Shown: positions 1 to 7,411 of the stretch, one piece after another
Numbering within the stretch: the first letter of the stretch is position 1
Layout: each line of letters begins with the position of its first letter
Assembly: GCF_017968845.1 (NCBI RefSeq)
Contig: NZ_CP072876.1
Coordinates: forward strand, 682,001 to 746,000
Direction: 5' to 3'
Length of the DNA: 64,000 nt
Source: Microbacterium sp. NIBRBAC000506063
GTDB lineage: Bacteria > Actinomycetota > Actinomycetes > Actinomycetales > Microbacteriaceae
Notes under the pieces: generated by a model
Seen by the model: the letters and a program-made list of their open reading frames with translations, nothing else
Databases searched by the model: none
What the model was told of the DNA's origin: nothing
Translations under genes and position numbers: made by a program

Positions 1-1
1 G

Positions 2-20
2 GTCGGATGCCGCATCCGAC
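2..20. repeat. Perfect 9-bp palindrome made of the GCATCCGA oligomer
   Basis: GTCGGATGC and GCATCCGAC face each other around one C. The 8-mer recurs throughout the window, mostly inside genes. Here, between genes, the two copies can form a hairpin and may end transcription of a gene lying to the left. No T-run is visible. Confidence 0.6.
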
Positions 21-38
21 TCCGGCGCATCCTTGCCG

Positions 39-71
39 CGTTTCGTCTCGCTTCGCTCGCTCAACGACCGG
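39..71. repeat. CGGTCGTTGAG-family interspersed repeat
   Basis: On the minus strand this reads CCGGTCGTTGAGCGAGCGAA followed by GCGAGACGAAACG. The same element lies at 7264-7411 (inverted pair) and 39263-39355. It overlaps the stop codon of the ABC ATPase gene. It resembles the short intergenic repeats common in Microbacteriaceae. Confidence 0.7.
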
Positions 72-807
72 GGTAATCCGAGGCGGCGTCGCGCGCCACA
101 AGTGCCAGGAACGCGGCATCGGGATCGTCCGCACCCGTGTCGGCGAGCAGCTGCGCGGGCGTCGTGTCGGCGATGATGCGCCCCGCGCGCATGAGCAGCA
201 GGCGATCGCAGCGGAGGGCCTCGTCCATCACATGACTCGATACGAGGAGGGTCGCGCCGGTGTCGACGATGCCGCGGAAGACCTCCCACAGCTCGGCGCG
301 CAGCACGGGATCGAGTCCGACCGTCGGCTCGTCGAGCACGACGACCTCGGGCGAGCCGAGCATCGCGACCGCGAGCGACACGCGGTTCTCCTGTCCGCCG
401 CTGAGGGAACCGACGGTCTGCGTCGCCTGCGCCTCGAGGCCGACCTGCCCGATCACCCGGTCGACGTCGCTGCGCGGTGCGCCGATGAGCCGGGCGAAGT
501 ACTCGAGGTTCTGCCGGACCGTGAGGTCGGCGTAGACGGACGCCGCCTGGGTGTCATAGGCGACCCGTCTTCGCAGCGCGGGCGACCCGGCGGGCTCACC
601 GAGCACGGTCACGGTGCCGGAGCGGATCTTCTGCACGCCGACGACCGCGCGCATGAGGGTCGTCTTGCCGCATCCGGAAGGCCCGAGAAGCCCGGTGATC
701 TGCCCGCGCGGGATGTCGACGTCGAGGCCGGCGAACACCTCGGTGCGACCACGGGTGACGTGCGGGTCGCGCACGGCCACGGCATCCGATCGCGATTTAT
801 TCATCAT
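61..807 (-). CDS. DrrA-type ABC transporter ATP-binding protein
   Basis: This is the ATPase subunit of an ABC exporter of the daunorubicin-resistance (DrrA)/multidrug type; it powers a separate membrane subunit that is not in the window and may lie to the left. The 248-residue protein has Walker A GPSGCGKTT (about 42-50), signature LSGGQ (about 135-139), Walker B VVVLDEPTVGLD (about 155-166) and the switch His in LLVSSHVMDEA. The start is ATG 807 (MMNKS), placed exactly where a leaderless transcript from the promoter at 815-843 would begin. The reading frame stays open upstream only because the TetR gene has lost a base; a TetR-ABC fusion is unlikely. The last codons, PGR-stop, come from the CGGTCGTTGA repeat. 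Confidence 0.85.
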   Translation of the reverse strand: MMNKSRSDAVAVRDPHVTRGRTEVFAGLDVDIPRGQITGLLGPSGCGKTTLMRAVVGVQKIRSGTVTVLGEPAGSPALRRRVAYDTQAASVYADLTVRQNLEYFARLIGAPRSDVDRVIGQVGLEAQATQTVGSLSGGQENRVSLAVAMLGSPEVVVLDEPTVGLDPVLRAELWEVFRGIVDTGATLLVSSHVMDEALRCDRLLLMRAGRIIADTTPAQLLADTGADDPDAAFLALVARDAASDYPGR

Positions 808-814
808 GCGTTGA

Positions 815-843
815 ATTATTGACCCGAGGCCTACCACTGTCAA
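815..843 (-). promoter_or_regulatory. Sigma70-type promoter giving a leaderless ABC transcript
   Basis: On the minus strand a perfect -35 TTGACA (843-838) is followed by 17 nt and -10 AATAAT (820-815). Only 7 nt separate the -10 from ATG 807, so the transcript should start at or beside the start codon. It lies between the TetR gene and the ATPase gene, so TetR may bind here. Confidence 0.75.
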
Positions 844-913
844 GGGTTCCGGCAGTCGCACGGGCGCCCACGATACGAGGAGCGCGCCGCGGCACCGGGG
901 GCGGCGACGCGGT

Positions 914-1524
914 CTACAGCTCGCCGGTGAGGTAGCGCTGCACGTTCGGGGCGATGCCTCGCACGAGATCGTCGACGGGGCCTCGACGAGCGCCGGGAAC
1001 TTCAGGATGTACCGCGCGATGATGAGGCCGGCGATCTGCGACGCTGCCAGGCTCGCCCGCAGCTCCGCGTCGGGGGTGCCCAGCGCCTTCGCGATGCGAC
1101 CCAGCAGCTCACGGGCGAGGAACCCCGAGAGCACCGGTGTCATCATGCGATTGCCGAGGCCCGCGCGCAACAGCAGCACACCGCGCTTGTGCACCTCGGG
1201 CTTCTCCCACGACTCGAGCACGTAGCGGACGATCCGCTCCCCCAGCTCATCGAGCGGCCCCTCGAGCATCGATGCCACGGCGACGTCCGGCCGGATCGGC
1301 GTGTCGATCGCGGCACCGAAGAGATCGGCCTTCGACCCGAAGTAGTGGTGCACGAGGGCAGGATCGACCCCCGCGCGTCCGGCGATCGCGCGGATCGTGG
1401 CACCGTCGTAGCCGCGCTCGGCGAACTCCTCGATCGCGCCCGCGATGATCCGCTCGCGCGCATCACTCACACCGCCGCGCGGCCTGCCGCGCCTCCGCGG
1501 TTTCGGCATCCGTTCCTCCGCCAT
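914..1524 (-). CDS. TetR-family transcriptional regulator (frameshifted near the 3' end)
   Basis: This is a DNA-binding repressor that probably controls the ABC gene directly downstream. The N-terminal helix-turn-helix is clear: ARERIIAGAIEEFAERGYDG, then IRAIAGRAGVDPALVHHYFG and SKADLF. The C-terminal domain is of the TetR type with helices around RGVLLLRAGLGNR and SQIAGLIIARYILKFPAL. The frame breaks near 980; in the restored frame the protein ends QRYLTGEL-stop at 914, about 203 residues, which is usual for the family. ATG 1509 (MPKPRRRG) has a better ribosome site (GGAGG, 5 nt) than ATG 1524. The ligand is unknown. Confidence 0.8.
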
Positions 1525-1549
1525 GCCCTCAGCCTAGGGCTCGGCGGAG

Positions 1550-1840
1550 TCAGGCGTTCGGGTTGCTGTCCTTGCCGTCGAGCCACAGGGTGTCGGAGGC
1601 ATCGGCATGCGCGCCGCCCGAGCCGACGTGCTTCGCGCTGATCTGCGGACCCTTCGTGATCACGTGCACGAGCGCCATCGCGTGCCCGCGCCCCAGCTCG
1701 TAGTCGTCGGCGAGCCACGAGATGATCTCGCCCGCCTTCGTTCCCGGACCGAAGCCCTTCTTCTCCGCCTCGGCGAGGAAGTCGCGCGGCGTCAGCCCCG
1801 TCTTGGTCTCGATGTTGTCGAGGTACGCCTGGAACGACAT
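1550..1840 (-). CDS. DUF4287 domain protein
   Basis: A complete 96-residue protein that starts MSFQAYLDNIETKTGLTPRD and contains KGFGPGTKAGEIISWLADDY and GRGHAMALVHVI, the pattern of DUF4287. No function is established for this family. The start has a strong ribosome site (AAGGGGG, 3 nt before ATG). It lies between the TetR gene and hsp20 on the same strand, but the strong terminator at 1917-1948 separates it from hsp20, so it probably has its own promoter. Confidence 0.75.
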   Translation of the reverse strand: MSFQAYLDNIETKTGLTPRDFLAEAEKKGFGPGTKAGEIISWLADDYELGRGHAMALVHVITKGPQISAKHVGSGGAHADASDTLWLDGKDSNPNA

Positions 1841-1916
1841 GGTCCCCCTTCATTGCGCGCCACGCGGTGCGACGCCGTCGTCCCTCAGCCTATGGGCCAG
1901 CCCTCCGCGCGCGAAA

Positions 1917-1948
1917 GAGCCGCCCCGCAGACAGTGGCGGGGCGGCTC
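1917..1948 (-). terminator. Strong intrinsic terminator after hsp20
   Basis: A perfect 12-bp stem (GAGCCGCCCCGC / GCGGGGCGGCTC) with an 8-nt loop lies 20 nt past the hsp20 stop on the minus strand, followed by TTTCG. Confidence 0.8.
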
Positions 1949-1968
1949 CGGCATCCGATCCGGATGAC

Positions 1969-2427
1969 TTACTGCTCGATAGGCTGGGGCTCGTCGGCGC
2001 CGGACTCGTGGGCCTGGACGACCTGCGAGTCGGATGCCGTCGAGACGGCGATCTTGCGCGGCTTCGCCTTCTCGCTCACCGGGATGGTGACGCTCAGCAC
2101 GCCGTTGTCGTAACTGGCGGAGATGCGCTCGGTGTCGATGCCCTGGCCGAGGTTCAGCTGGCGCAGGAAGCTGGCCGCCTCGCGCTCGCGCGTGATCCAC
2201 TTCACGCCGTCGCCGGCGGAGAGCGTGCGCTCAGCGCGGATGGTCAGCAGCTGACCGTCGACGTCGATGTCCACCGATCCGGGGTCGATCCCGGGCAGGT
2301 CGGCGGTCAGGACATAGTGGTCGCCGTCGCGGTAGAGATCCATCGGCATGCGGCGCGGGCCGCGGCGCGTGTCGAGGAAACTCGACGCGAGACGGTCGAG
2401 GTCACGGAACGGGTCGTACGTGGCCAT
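1969..2427 (-). CDS. Hsp20/alpha-crystallin small heat-shock protein
   Basis: This is an ATP-independent chaperone that holds unfolding proteins in the cytoplasm. The 152-residue protein begins MATYDPFRDLDRLASSF and carries the alpha-crystallin domain (about residues 35-125): DLYRDGDHYVLTADLPGIDP, VDIDVDGQLLTIRAERT and the C-terminal strand NGVLSVTIPV. The start at 2427 is chosen because GGAGG lies 5 nt upstream; an in-frame ATG at 2439 lacks such a site. HAIR and CIRCE boxes lie just upstream, so HspR and HrcA probably both repress it. The gene has no frameshift. Confidence 0.93.
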   Translation of the reverse strand: MATYDPFRDLDRLASSFLDTRRGPRRMPMDLYRDGDHYVLTADLPGIDPGSVDIDVDGQLLTIRAERTLSAGDGVKWITREREAASFLRQLNLGQGIDTERISASYDNGVLSVTIPVSEKAKPRKIAVSTASDSQVVQAHESGADEPQPIEQ

Positions 2428-2454
2428 GGGTGCCTCCATCGTGTTGTCTCAAAG

Positions 2455-2473
2455 TTGAGCCTATTTGACTCAA
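2455..2473 (-). promoter_or_regulatory. HAIR-like box (HspR operator)
   Basis: The minus strand reads TTGAGT-N7-GCTCAA, one base from the HspR consensus core TTGAGT-N7-ACTCAA. It lies 28 nt upstream of the hsp20 start. Confidence 0.7.
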
Positions 2474-2484
2474 CTACGAATAGA

Positions 2485-2511
2485 TTAGCACTCTCGATGG
2501 TCGAGTGCTAA
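2485..2511. promoter_or_regulatory. CIRCE element (HrcA operator)
   Basis: TTAGCACTC-N9-GAGTGCTAA is an exact match to the CIRCE consensus bound by HrcA. It lies 58 nt upstream of the hsp20 start and 12 nt beyond the HAIR-like box, giving two stacked heat-shock operators. Confidence 0.92.
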
Positions 2512-2601
2512 TGGTTCGCCCGCGGCGAACGGCGAGGCTGGTCGCGCACGCCGCGACGACATCCCCCACGCGTGTCACCCCGTGCCCGAGTCCTCCATCC
2601 G

Positions 2602-2661
2602 ACTCCTCGACACCTGTTGTCGGATGGCGCACGCTGCAAGCGGCAACAAGTGTCGAGAAGT
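2602..2661. repeat. Paired palindromic repeat A (REPIN-like)
   Basis: Two inverted units face each other: ACTCCTCGACACCTGTTGTC on the plus strand and ACTTCTCGACACTTGTTGCC on the minus strand, about 18 nt apart. Each unit also holds a small internal palindrome (CGACA...TGTCG). Four more pairs of the same family occur in the window (B-E). Confidence 0.75.
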
Positions 2662-2779
2662 TGGGGAGACAAAGGGCCGCGCTGCACACCTGTTCTGCAC
2701 ATTCACCGATTTCCCCGATCCCGTCCACAACCGGGCCGAATCTCGCCCGTGCGCTGCGGCGAGAGTCAAAAGTGGTCAG

Positions 2780-3751
2780 ATGCCGCAACCCACTCCACTG
2801 CCCGCTCACCTATCGATGGCATTCGCCTACGAAGACGCACGCGCCTCCGGCGTATCGCCTCGTCGGCTACGCGCACGCGACCTTGAGAAGCCCTACCGCG
2901 GTGTGCGATTGATCATTGATCCCGCCTCAGAGCCCGATGACACTGCTCCTGGAGCCATCGACCGTCGCCTCCGACGTTCGCTGATGAAGCTCATCGCCGG
3001 TTACGAATGCGTGCGGCATCCCTCCTCCTTCTATACCGGGAGCACGGCGCTCGGCATCCACCGGCTTCCGTTCCTGGCCGACGAATCCGCGGCGCTGTGC
3101 GTCGGCGTTCTCCTCCCCGCACGCGCGCCACGGATGGACGGCGTTCGCGGGGTCGCATTCTCACCGTGGCTGGCTACCGTGGGGACGTATGAGGGCCTTC
3201 CCGTCACGACGCCGGCCTCGACCTGGGCGCTGCTTGCGCGCGAGTTCAGTGAGCCGAAGCTCACGATGCTCGCCGATGCGATCGTGCGGATTCCGCGCGG
3301 AAAGGGCGGACAGCCGCAGCCGCTGCGACAGCTCGCCACGCTCGACCAGCTGCGGGTTGCCGCGATGGCCCCGCACCGGCGGCACCGCGAGAAGTTGTTG
3401 CAGTCCCTCGAACGCGCGCGCGTTGGGAGCATGTCGGTACTCGAGTCGGAGTATCGCCTCGCAGCCGACGACGCCCGACTGCCCGAGCCCGAGCTGGATG
3501 TCGAGATCCGTGACCGCGACGGACGCCTTGTCGGGATCGCCGACCTCGTGTACCGGGAGCATCGGACTCTTGTCGAGATCGAAGGAGATCAGCATCGCAC
3601 GTCGCGGGAGCAGTGGAATCGCGACCTGGAGAAGTATGCGGCCTACACTGCCATGGGTTGGGAAGTCGTTCGGGTGACGTCATCCCATATCCGCGGCTCC
3701 GGCCGAGGCGTGGATCTCGTCCGCACCGCGCTGAATCGGCGTTCGCCGTAG
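2780..3751 (+). CDS. DUF559/Vsr-like endonuclease-domain protein
   Basis: This 323-residue cytoplasmic protein has an N-terminal part like the AbiEi-type proteins of actinobacteria (YEDARASGVSPRRLRARDLE) and a C-terminal DUF559 domain of the Vsr/restriction-endonuclease fold: LESEYRLA, then LDVEIRDRDGRLVGIADLVY, RTLVEIEGDQHR and YTAMGWEVVRVTSSHI. The D...VEIEGDQH arrangement matches the PD-(D/E)xK-like core. Start ATG 2780 is preferred because the frame upstream runs through repeat A; ATG 2818 is an alternative. No partner antitoxin or methylase is seen. Repeats A (upstream) and B and C (downstream) flank the gene. Its function is unknown. It is intact, unlike most neighbours. Confidence 0.7.
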   Translation: MPQPTPLPAHLSMAFAYEDARASGVSPRRLRARDLEKPYRGVRLIIDPASEPDDTAPGAIDRRLRRSLMKLIAGYECVRHPSSFYTGSTALGIHRLPFLADESAALCVGVLLPARAPRMDGVRGVAFSPWLATVGTYEGLPVTTPASTWALLAREFSEPKLTMLADAIVRIPRGKGGQPQPLRQLATLDQLRVAAMAPHRRHREKLLQSLERARVGSMSVLESEYRLAADDARLPEPELDVEIRDRDGRLVGIADLVYREHRTLVEIEGDQHRTSREQWNRDLEKYAAYTAMGWEVVRVTSSHIRGSGRGVDLVRTALNRRSP

Positions 3752-3778
3752 TCTGGCCGGGTCTCTGCCGAGCCCTCC

Positions 3779-3842
3779 GAAGTTCTCGACAGACGTTGTC
3801 GCCAGTTGGCTCCTGCATCCGACACTTCCTGTCGAGGAGTCT
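3779..3842. repeat. Paired palindromic repeat B (REPIN-like)
   Basis: Inverted units AGTTCTCGACAGACGTTGTC (plus) and ACTCCTCGACAGGAAGTGTC (minus). It begins about 28 nt after the DUF559 stop codon. Confidence 0.75.
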
Positions 3843-3861
3843 CGGGCGCTCTCGCCCTCGG

Positions 3862-3927
3862 CAAACTTCTCGGCCGCTGTTGTCGGATGAGGCGCCGCAT
3901 ACTCGACAACAGCTGTCGGTAAGTTGA
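3862..3927. repeat. Paired palindromic repeat C (REPIN-like)
   Basis: Inverted units AACTTCTCGGCCGCTGTTGT (plus) and AACTTACCGACAGCTGTTGT (minus). It lies between repeat B and the end of sdaA, in a convergent intergenic region, and may also act as a terminator. Confidence 0.75.
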
Positions 3928-3959
3928 GGACGCGGAGACGGATGCCGCAGCATCCGGAC

Positions 3960-5476
3960 TCAGCACTCGATGACGTTGACGGCGAGGCCGCCCTCGCTGG
4001 TCTCCTTGTACTTGGTCGACATGTCCAGGCCTGTCTGGCGCATCGTCTCGACCACGGCGTCGAGGCTCACGTAGTGGGAGCCGTCGCCGCGCAGGGCCAG
4101 GCGCGCGGCGGTCACGGCCGTCGACGCCGCGATCGCGTTGCGCTCGATGCACGGGATCTGCACGAGCCCTCCGATCGGGTCGCAGGTCAGCCCGAGGTGA
4201 TGCTCCATCGCGATCTCGGCGGCGTTCTCGATCTGCCGGTTCGTGCCGCCCATGACGGCGGTGAGTCCGCCGGCGGCCATCGCGCACGCGGAGCCGACCT
4301 CGGCCTGGCATCCACCCTCCGCGCCCGAGATCGAGGCGTTCGCCTTGAAGAGCGAGCCCAGCGCGGTCGCCGTCAGCAGGAAACGTCGGATGCCGCGGCG
4401 ACGGTTCGCCTCGGCGACAGCGTCGTCGTCGTCGAGCGCGTCATCGCCCTGTACCGACTCGCCTGCCTCGCCGGGCAAGCTGGAGGGCCGAAACCGAGCA
4501 GCGCGCTGCCGACGAGCTCGCCGTATGGCGTCACGGCGTTGCCTGCGCCGAGGCCCGAGTCGGCGAGGAAGCGCCACCAGTACATCGCCACCGCCGGGAG
4601 GATGCCCGCGGCCCCGTTCGTGGGGGCGGTGACGACGCGGCCGCCCGCGGCGTTCTCCTCGTTCACGGCGAGCGCGAACGCGCCCAGCCACTCGCCGGGA
4701 AGCTCGCGATGCCCGTCGGCCTCCGCCTCCTCGAGCTGCCCGCGGATCGCGGCGGCGCGCCGCTTCACCTGCAGCATCCCCGGCAGCACGCCGTCGGAGT
4801 GCAGGCCGGCGTCGACGCACCCGGCCATCGCGTCCCAGATCGCGTCGAGCCCGGCCGCGACCTCGGCCTCGCTGCGCAGGGATTCCTCGTTCCGACGGGC
4901 GATCTCGGCGATGCTGAGGCCGTGCTCGTCGCACAGGGCGATCAGGCCGGCGGCATCCGAGAACGCATAAGGGAAGGAGCGCCCGCCCAGCGAAGGCTCC
5001 TCCCCGTCGCGGCGGATGAACCCGCCGCCGACCGAGTAGTAAGTCTCCTCGCAGACGACAGCGCCCGCGGCATCCGTCGCCGTGATCGTCATCGCGTTGG
5101 GGTGGCCCGGCAGACGCGTGCGCGGCTCGAAGGTGATGTCGCCCTTCTCGAAGGGAACCTCATGGGTTCCGGCGAGCGCGAGCGATGCGCCCTCGGGGTA
5201 GGCGACCCATGCTTGGCGCACGTCATCGGGCTCGCAGGTCTCCGGAGCGAGGCCGCGCAGGCCGGCGACGACGGCATCCGGGGTTCCGTGTCCGAGCCCG
5301 GTCGCGCCCAGCGAGCCGAACAGCGCGCAGCGCACGCCGGCGACCCTGTCGAGCTCGCCGGCCTCGCGCAGTCGGGCGCCGAAATCCAGCGCGGCCCGCA
5401 TCGGCCCGACCGTATGGGAACTGGAGGGGCCGATCCCGATCGAGAACAGATCGAAGGCCGAGACGTACGCTGTCAC
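3960..5476 (-). CDS. sdaA: L-serine ammonia-lyase, iron-sulfur single-chain type (frameshifted)
   Basis: This enzyme deaminates L-serine to pyruvate and ammonia using a [4Fe-4S] cluster. Restored length is about 505 residues. The beta domain starts [20 protein letters not shown] (family signature), and the alpha domain carries [20 protein letters not shown] and [20 protein letters not shown], whose cysteines are the expected cluster ligands. One frameshift lies near 4490, after [12 protein letters not shown]. The gene stands alone between the DUF559 repeats and tRNA-Arg. Confidence 0.9.
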
Positions 5477-5542
5477 CCCTCCAGGCTACGCGGTCGGGCC
5501 CTCCAGCGCCGCGGGTGACCGAAGCTCCCGAAGAACGACGAA

Positions 5543-5562
5543 ACCCCCGCCGCAGCGAGGGT
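5543..5562 (-). terminator. Terminator after tRNA-Arg
   Basis: An 8-bp stem with a 4-nt loop (ACCCTCGC-TGCG-GCGGGGGT, one T-G pair) followed by TTTCG lies 13 nt past the tRNA on the minus strand. Confidence 0.6.
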
Positions 5563-5575
5563 CTTGTCGGATTCG

Positions 5576-5649
<74 letters not shown>

Positions 5650-5735
5650 ATGGCCCGCGGGGCGAGCCGTCGTCCAGAATACATGACGGATGCCTGGAAC
5701 GCGAAAACGACCGGATGCGGCATCCGCCGCCGCGG

Positions 5736-6293
5736 TCACTCCTCCTCAGCGGCGGTGCGCCGGGACCGGGTCTGGGCGGACAGGGCCTGCAGATCGACGA
5801 GGCGCAGCGCCTGCATCCGGGCCTCGCGCATCGTGGCGTAGTCGGGGTCCTGGTCGGCGCGCATGCCCTCGACCTGCAGCCGGCGGTCGAGGTTGCTGCG
5901 GACGTCGCCCCAGGCCGCCTCACGCGCCGCGTGGACGAGTTCCTGCACCGCAGCCGGGTCGTCCGCCATCTCGCGCAGCTTCTGGGCGACCCCCGCGGAC
6001 TGCTTGGCCCGACGGCGCAGGTTGCGGACGTCGCGGTCGCGGTAGTCGTGCGTGCCTGAGGGATCGGAGTAACGTCCGCGGGCACGCTTGCGCAGCCGGG
6101 TGGCGAGCTCGGCGGCGGTCTCGGACTCGACGGCGAGATCGATGAGCGCCTCGCGCGCCCCGTCGGAGTGCTCGGCGAGGTCGAAGACGCCGCCCGGGCG
6201 ATCGTGTCGACGAGGATGCGGTTCTTGACCGTCAGGCGCGGCGGCGGTGGCGATCGCCACGCCCTCGGCGATGGCATCCGCTGTTCGTCCCAC
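5736..6293 (-). CDS. Conserved hypothetical protein (two nearby frameshifts)
   Basis: I do not recognise a family. The restored protein of about 187 residues starts at GTG 6293 (VGRTADAIAEG...), which has an excellent ribosome site (GAGGAGG, 5 nt). It is charged and mostly helical, for example ETAAELATRLRKRARGRY and DVRNLRRRAKQSAG, with no signal peptide or membrane segment. Between about 6205 and 6245 the best reading (RLTVKNRILVDTIARA) sits in another frame, so two indels probably lie there. It is divergent from the neighbouring dehydrogenase gene. Confidence 0.6.
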   Translation of the reverse strand: MGRTADAIAEGVAIATAAAPDGQEPHPRRHDRPGGVFDLAEHSDGAREALIDLAVESETAAELATRLRKRARGRYSDPSGTHDYRDRDVRNLRRRAKQSAGVAQKLREMADDPAAVQELVHAAREAAWGDVRSNLDRRLQVEGMRADQDPDYATMREARMQALRLVDLQALSAQTRSRRTAAEEE

Positions 6294-6427
6294 GGCGACC
6301 TCCTCGAACGAGATTACCCCGTCGCGCGGGCCGCGCCGGCGTCCGTCACAATAGGACGAGGGACGGGCACCCGAGCACGCCCCGAGGGGAAGTGGCTGCG
6401 CACCGAGGCGCACCACGAGGAGGACCG

Positions 6428-7275
6428 ATGGCGAAGCTGACCCTCAGCGGAACGACGGCGGTGATCACCGGAGCCGCCAGCGGCATGGGCGCCGAGGTCG
6501 CCCGCAGGCTCACCGCGCGCGGCACGCATCTCGCCCTGATCGACCGTGACGAGGCCGCCCTCGCCGCAGTTGCCGCGCGGCTCACGGACACGACCGTCAC
6601 GACGCACGTCGTGGACCTCCGCGACGATGACGCGGTGCTCGCCGCGGCCGAGGACATCAGGGCGCAGCATCCGACGATCCAGGCGCTCATCACCTGCGCC
6701 GGCTCGTCGATGCTGGGCTCGCTCGATCAGCTCACGATGGAGGAGATGCGCTGGCTCGTCGACGTGAACCTCTGGGGCACGGTGTCGATCACCAAGGCGC
6801 TCCTGCCCGCGCTCCGAGCGGCGCCCGAGGCGCACATCACACACATGGCGAGCGTCTACGCCCTCGCCGCCCCGGCGGGCGCATCCCCTACGCGATGAGC
6901 AAGTTCGCCGTGCGCGGCTTCTCCGAGGCGCTGCGACACGAGCTGGAGGACACGAACGTCACCGTGGGCGCGGTCTATCCCGCCGGCGTGCGCACGGGCA
7001 TCATCCTGCACGGCCGATACGCCGCCGCGATCGACCCGGCCGTGGCCGCGCGGGCCGCAGCGGCCCAGGCCGCGATGTACCGCACGGAGCCGTCGGATGC
7101 CGCAGAGCAGATCATCCGGGCCACCCTGAGGCGACGCGCGCGGACGATGATCGGGCGCGACGCCTCCCTCATCGACCTGCTCGTGCGCCTGGCGCCGGTA
7201 AGGCACTGGGGCGCGATGCGGGGTCGTCTGCGCGAGGCGATGGACACGACGACGCCGGTGACTCCCGGTCGTTGA
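6428..7275 (+). CDS. SDR-family oxidoreductase (frameshifted)
   Basis: A short-chain dehydrogenase/reductase with a Rossmann fold. The N-terminus holds the nucleotide-binding glycines (VITGAASGMGAEVARRL) and the central part the NAG-like motif ITCAGSS. The catalytic YxxxK is seen as PYAMSKFAV only after restoring one G near 6882, where GGGG has become GGG. About 282 residues when restored. Start ATG 6428 has GAGGAGG upstream. The substrate is unknown. The final GR-stop is encoded by the CGGTCGTTGA repeat. Confidence 0.85.
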
Positions 7276-7411
7276 GCGAACGCAGCCGTAGGCGAAGCAG
7301 GACGAGACCTGGCGAGTTCGCGGGCCGGCGGGATCCAGAAGCGTGCGCGCCCTGAACGGTCTCCTCGCCACGTTTCGACTCGGTCGCTACGCGGCCTCGC
7401 TCAACGACCGG
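7264..7411. repeat. Inverted pair of CGGTCGTTGAG repeats between convergent genes
   Basis: The left copy CCCGGTCGTTGAGCGAACGC ends near CGAGACCTGGCGAG. The right copy, read on the minus strand, is CCGGTCGTTGAGCGAGGCCG and ends GTCGAAACGTGGCGAG. Each copy's TTGA is the stop codon of the flanking gene (SDR on the left, copA on the right). The pair can fold into a large hairpin and probably acts as a two-way terminator. Confidence 0.75.

Noticed and set aside
61..1524. A single 487-residue TetR-ABC ATPase fusion protein
   Set aside because: The joining segment is low-quality sequence in the wrong frame. One base restores a normal TetR end at 914, and a promoter lies between the two parts.
2602..3927. 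Insertion sequence carrying the DUF559 gene
   Set aside because: No transposase motif, no terminal repeats at matching distances and no target duplication. The flanking repeats also occur alone elsewhere.
3960..5476. sdaA as a true pseudogene
   Set aside because: A single frameshift with all cluster cysteines kept. Consistent with the general homopolymer error pattern.
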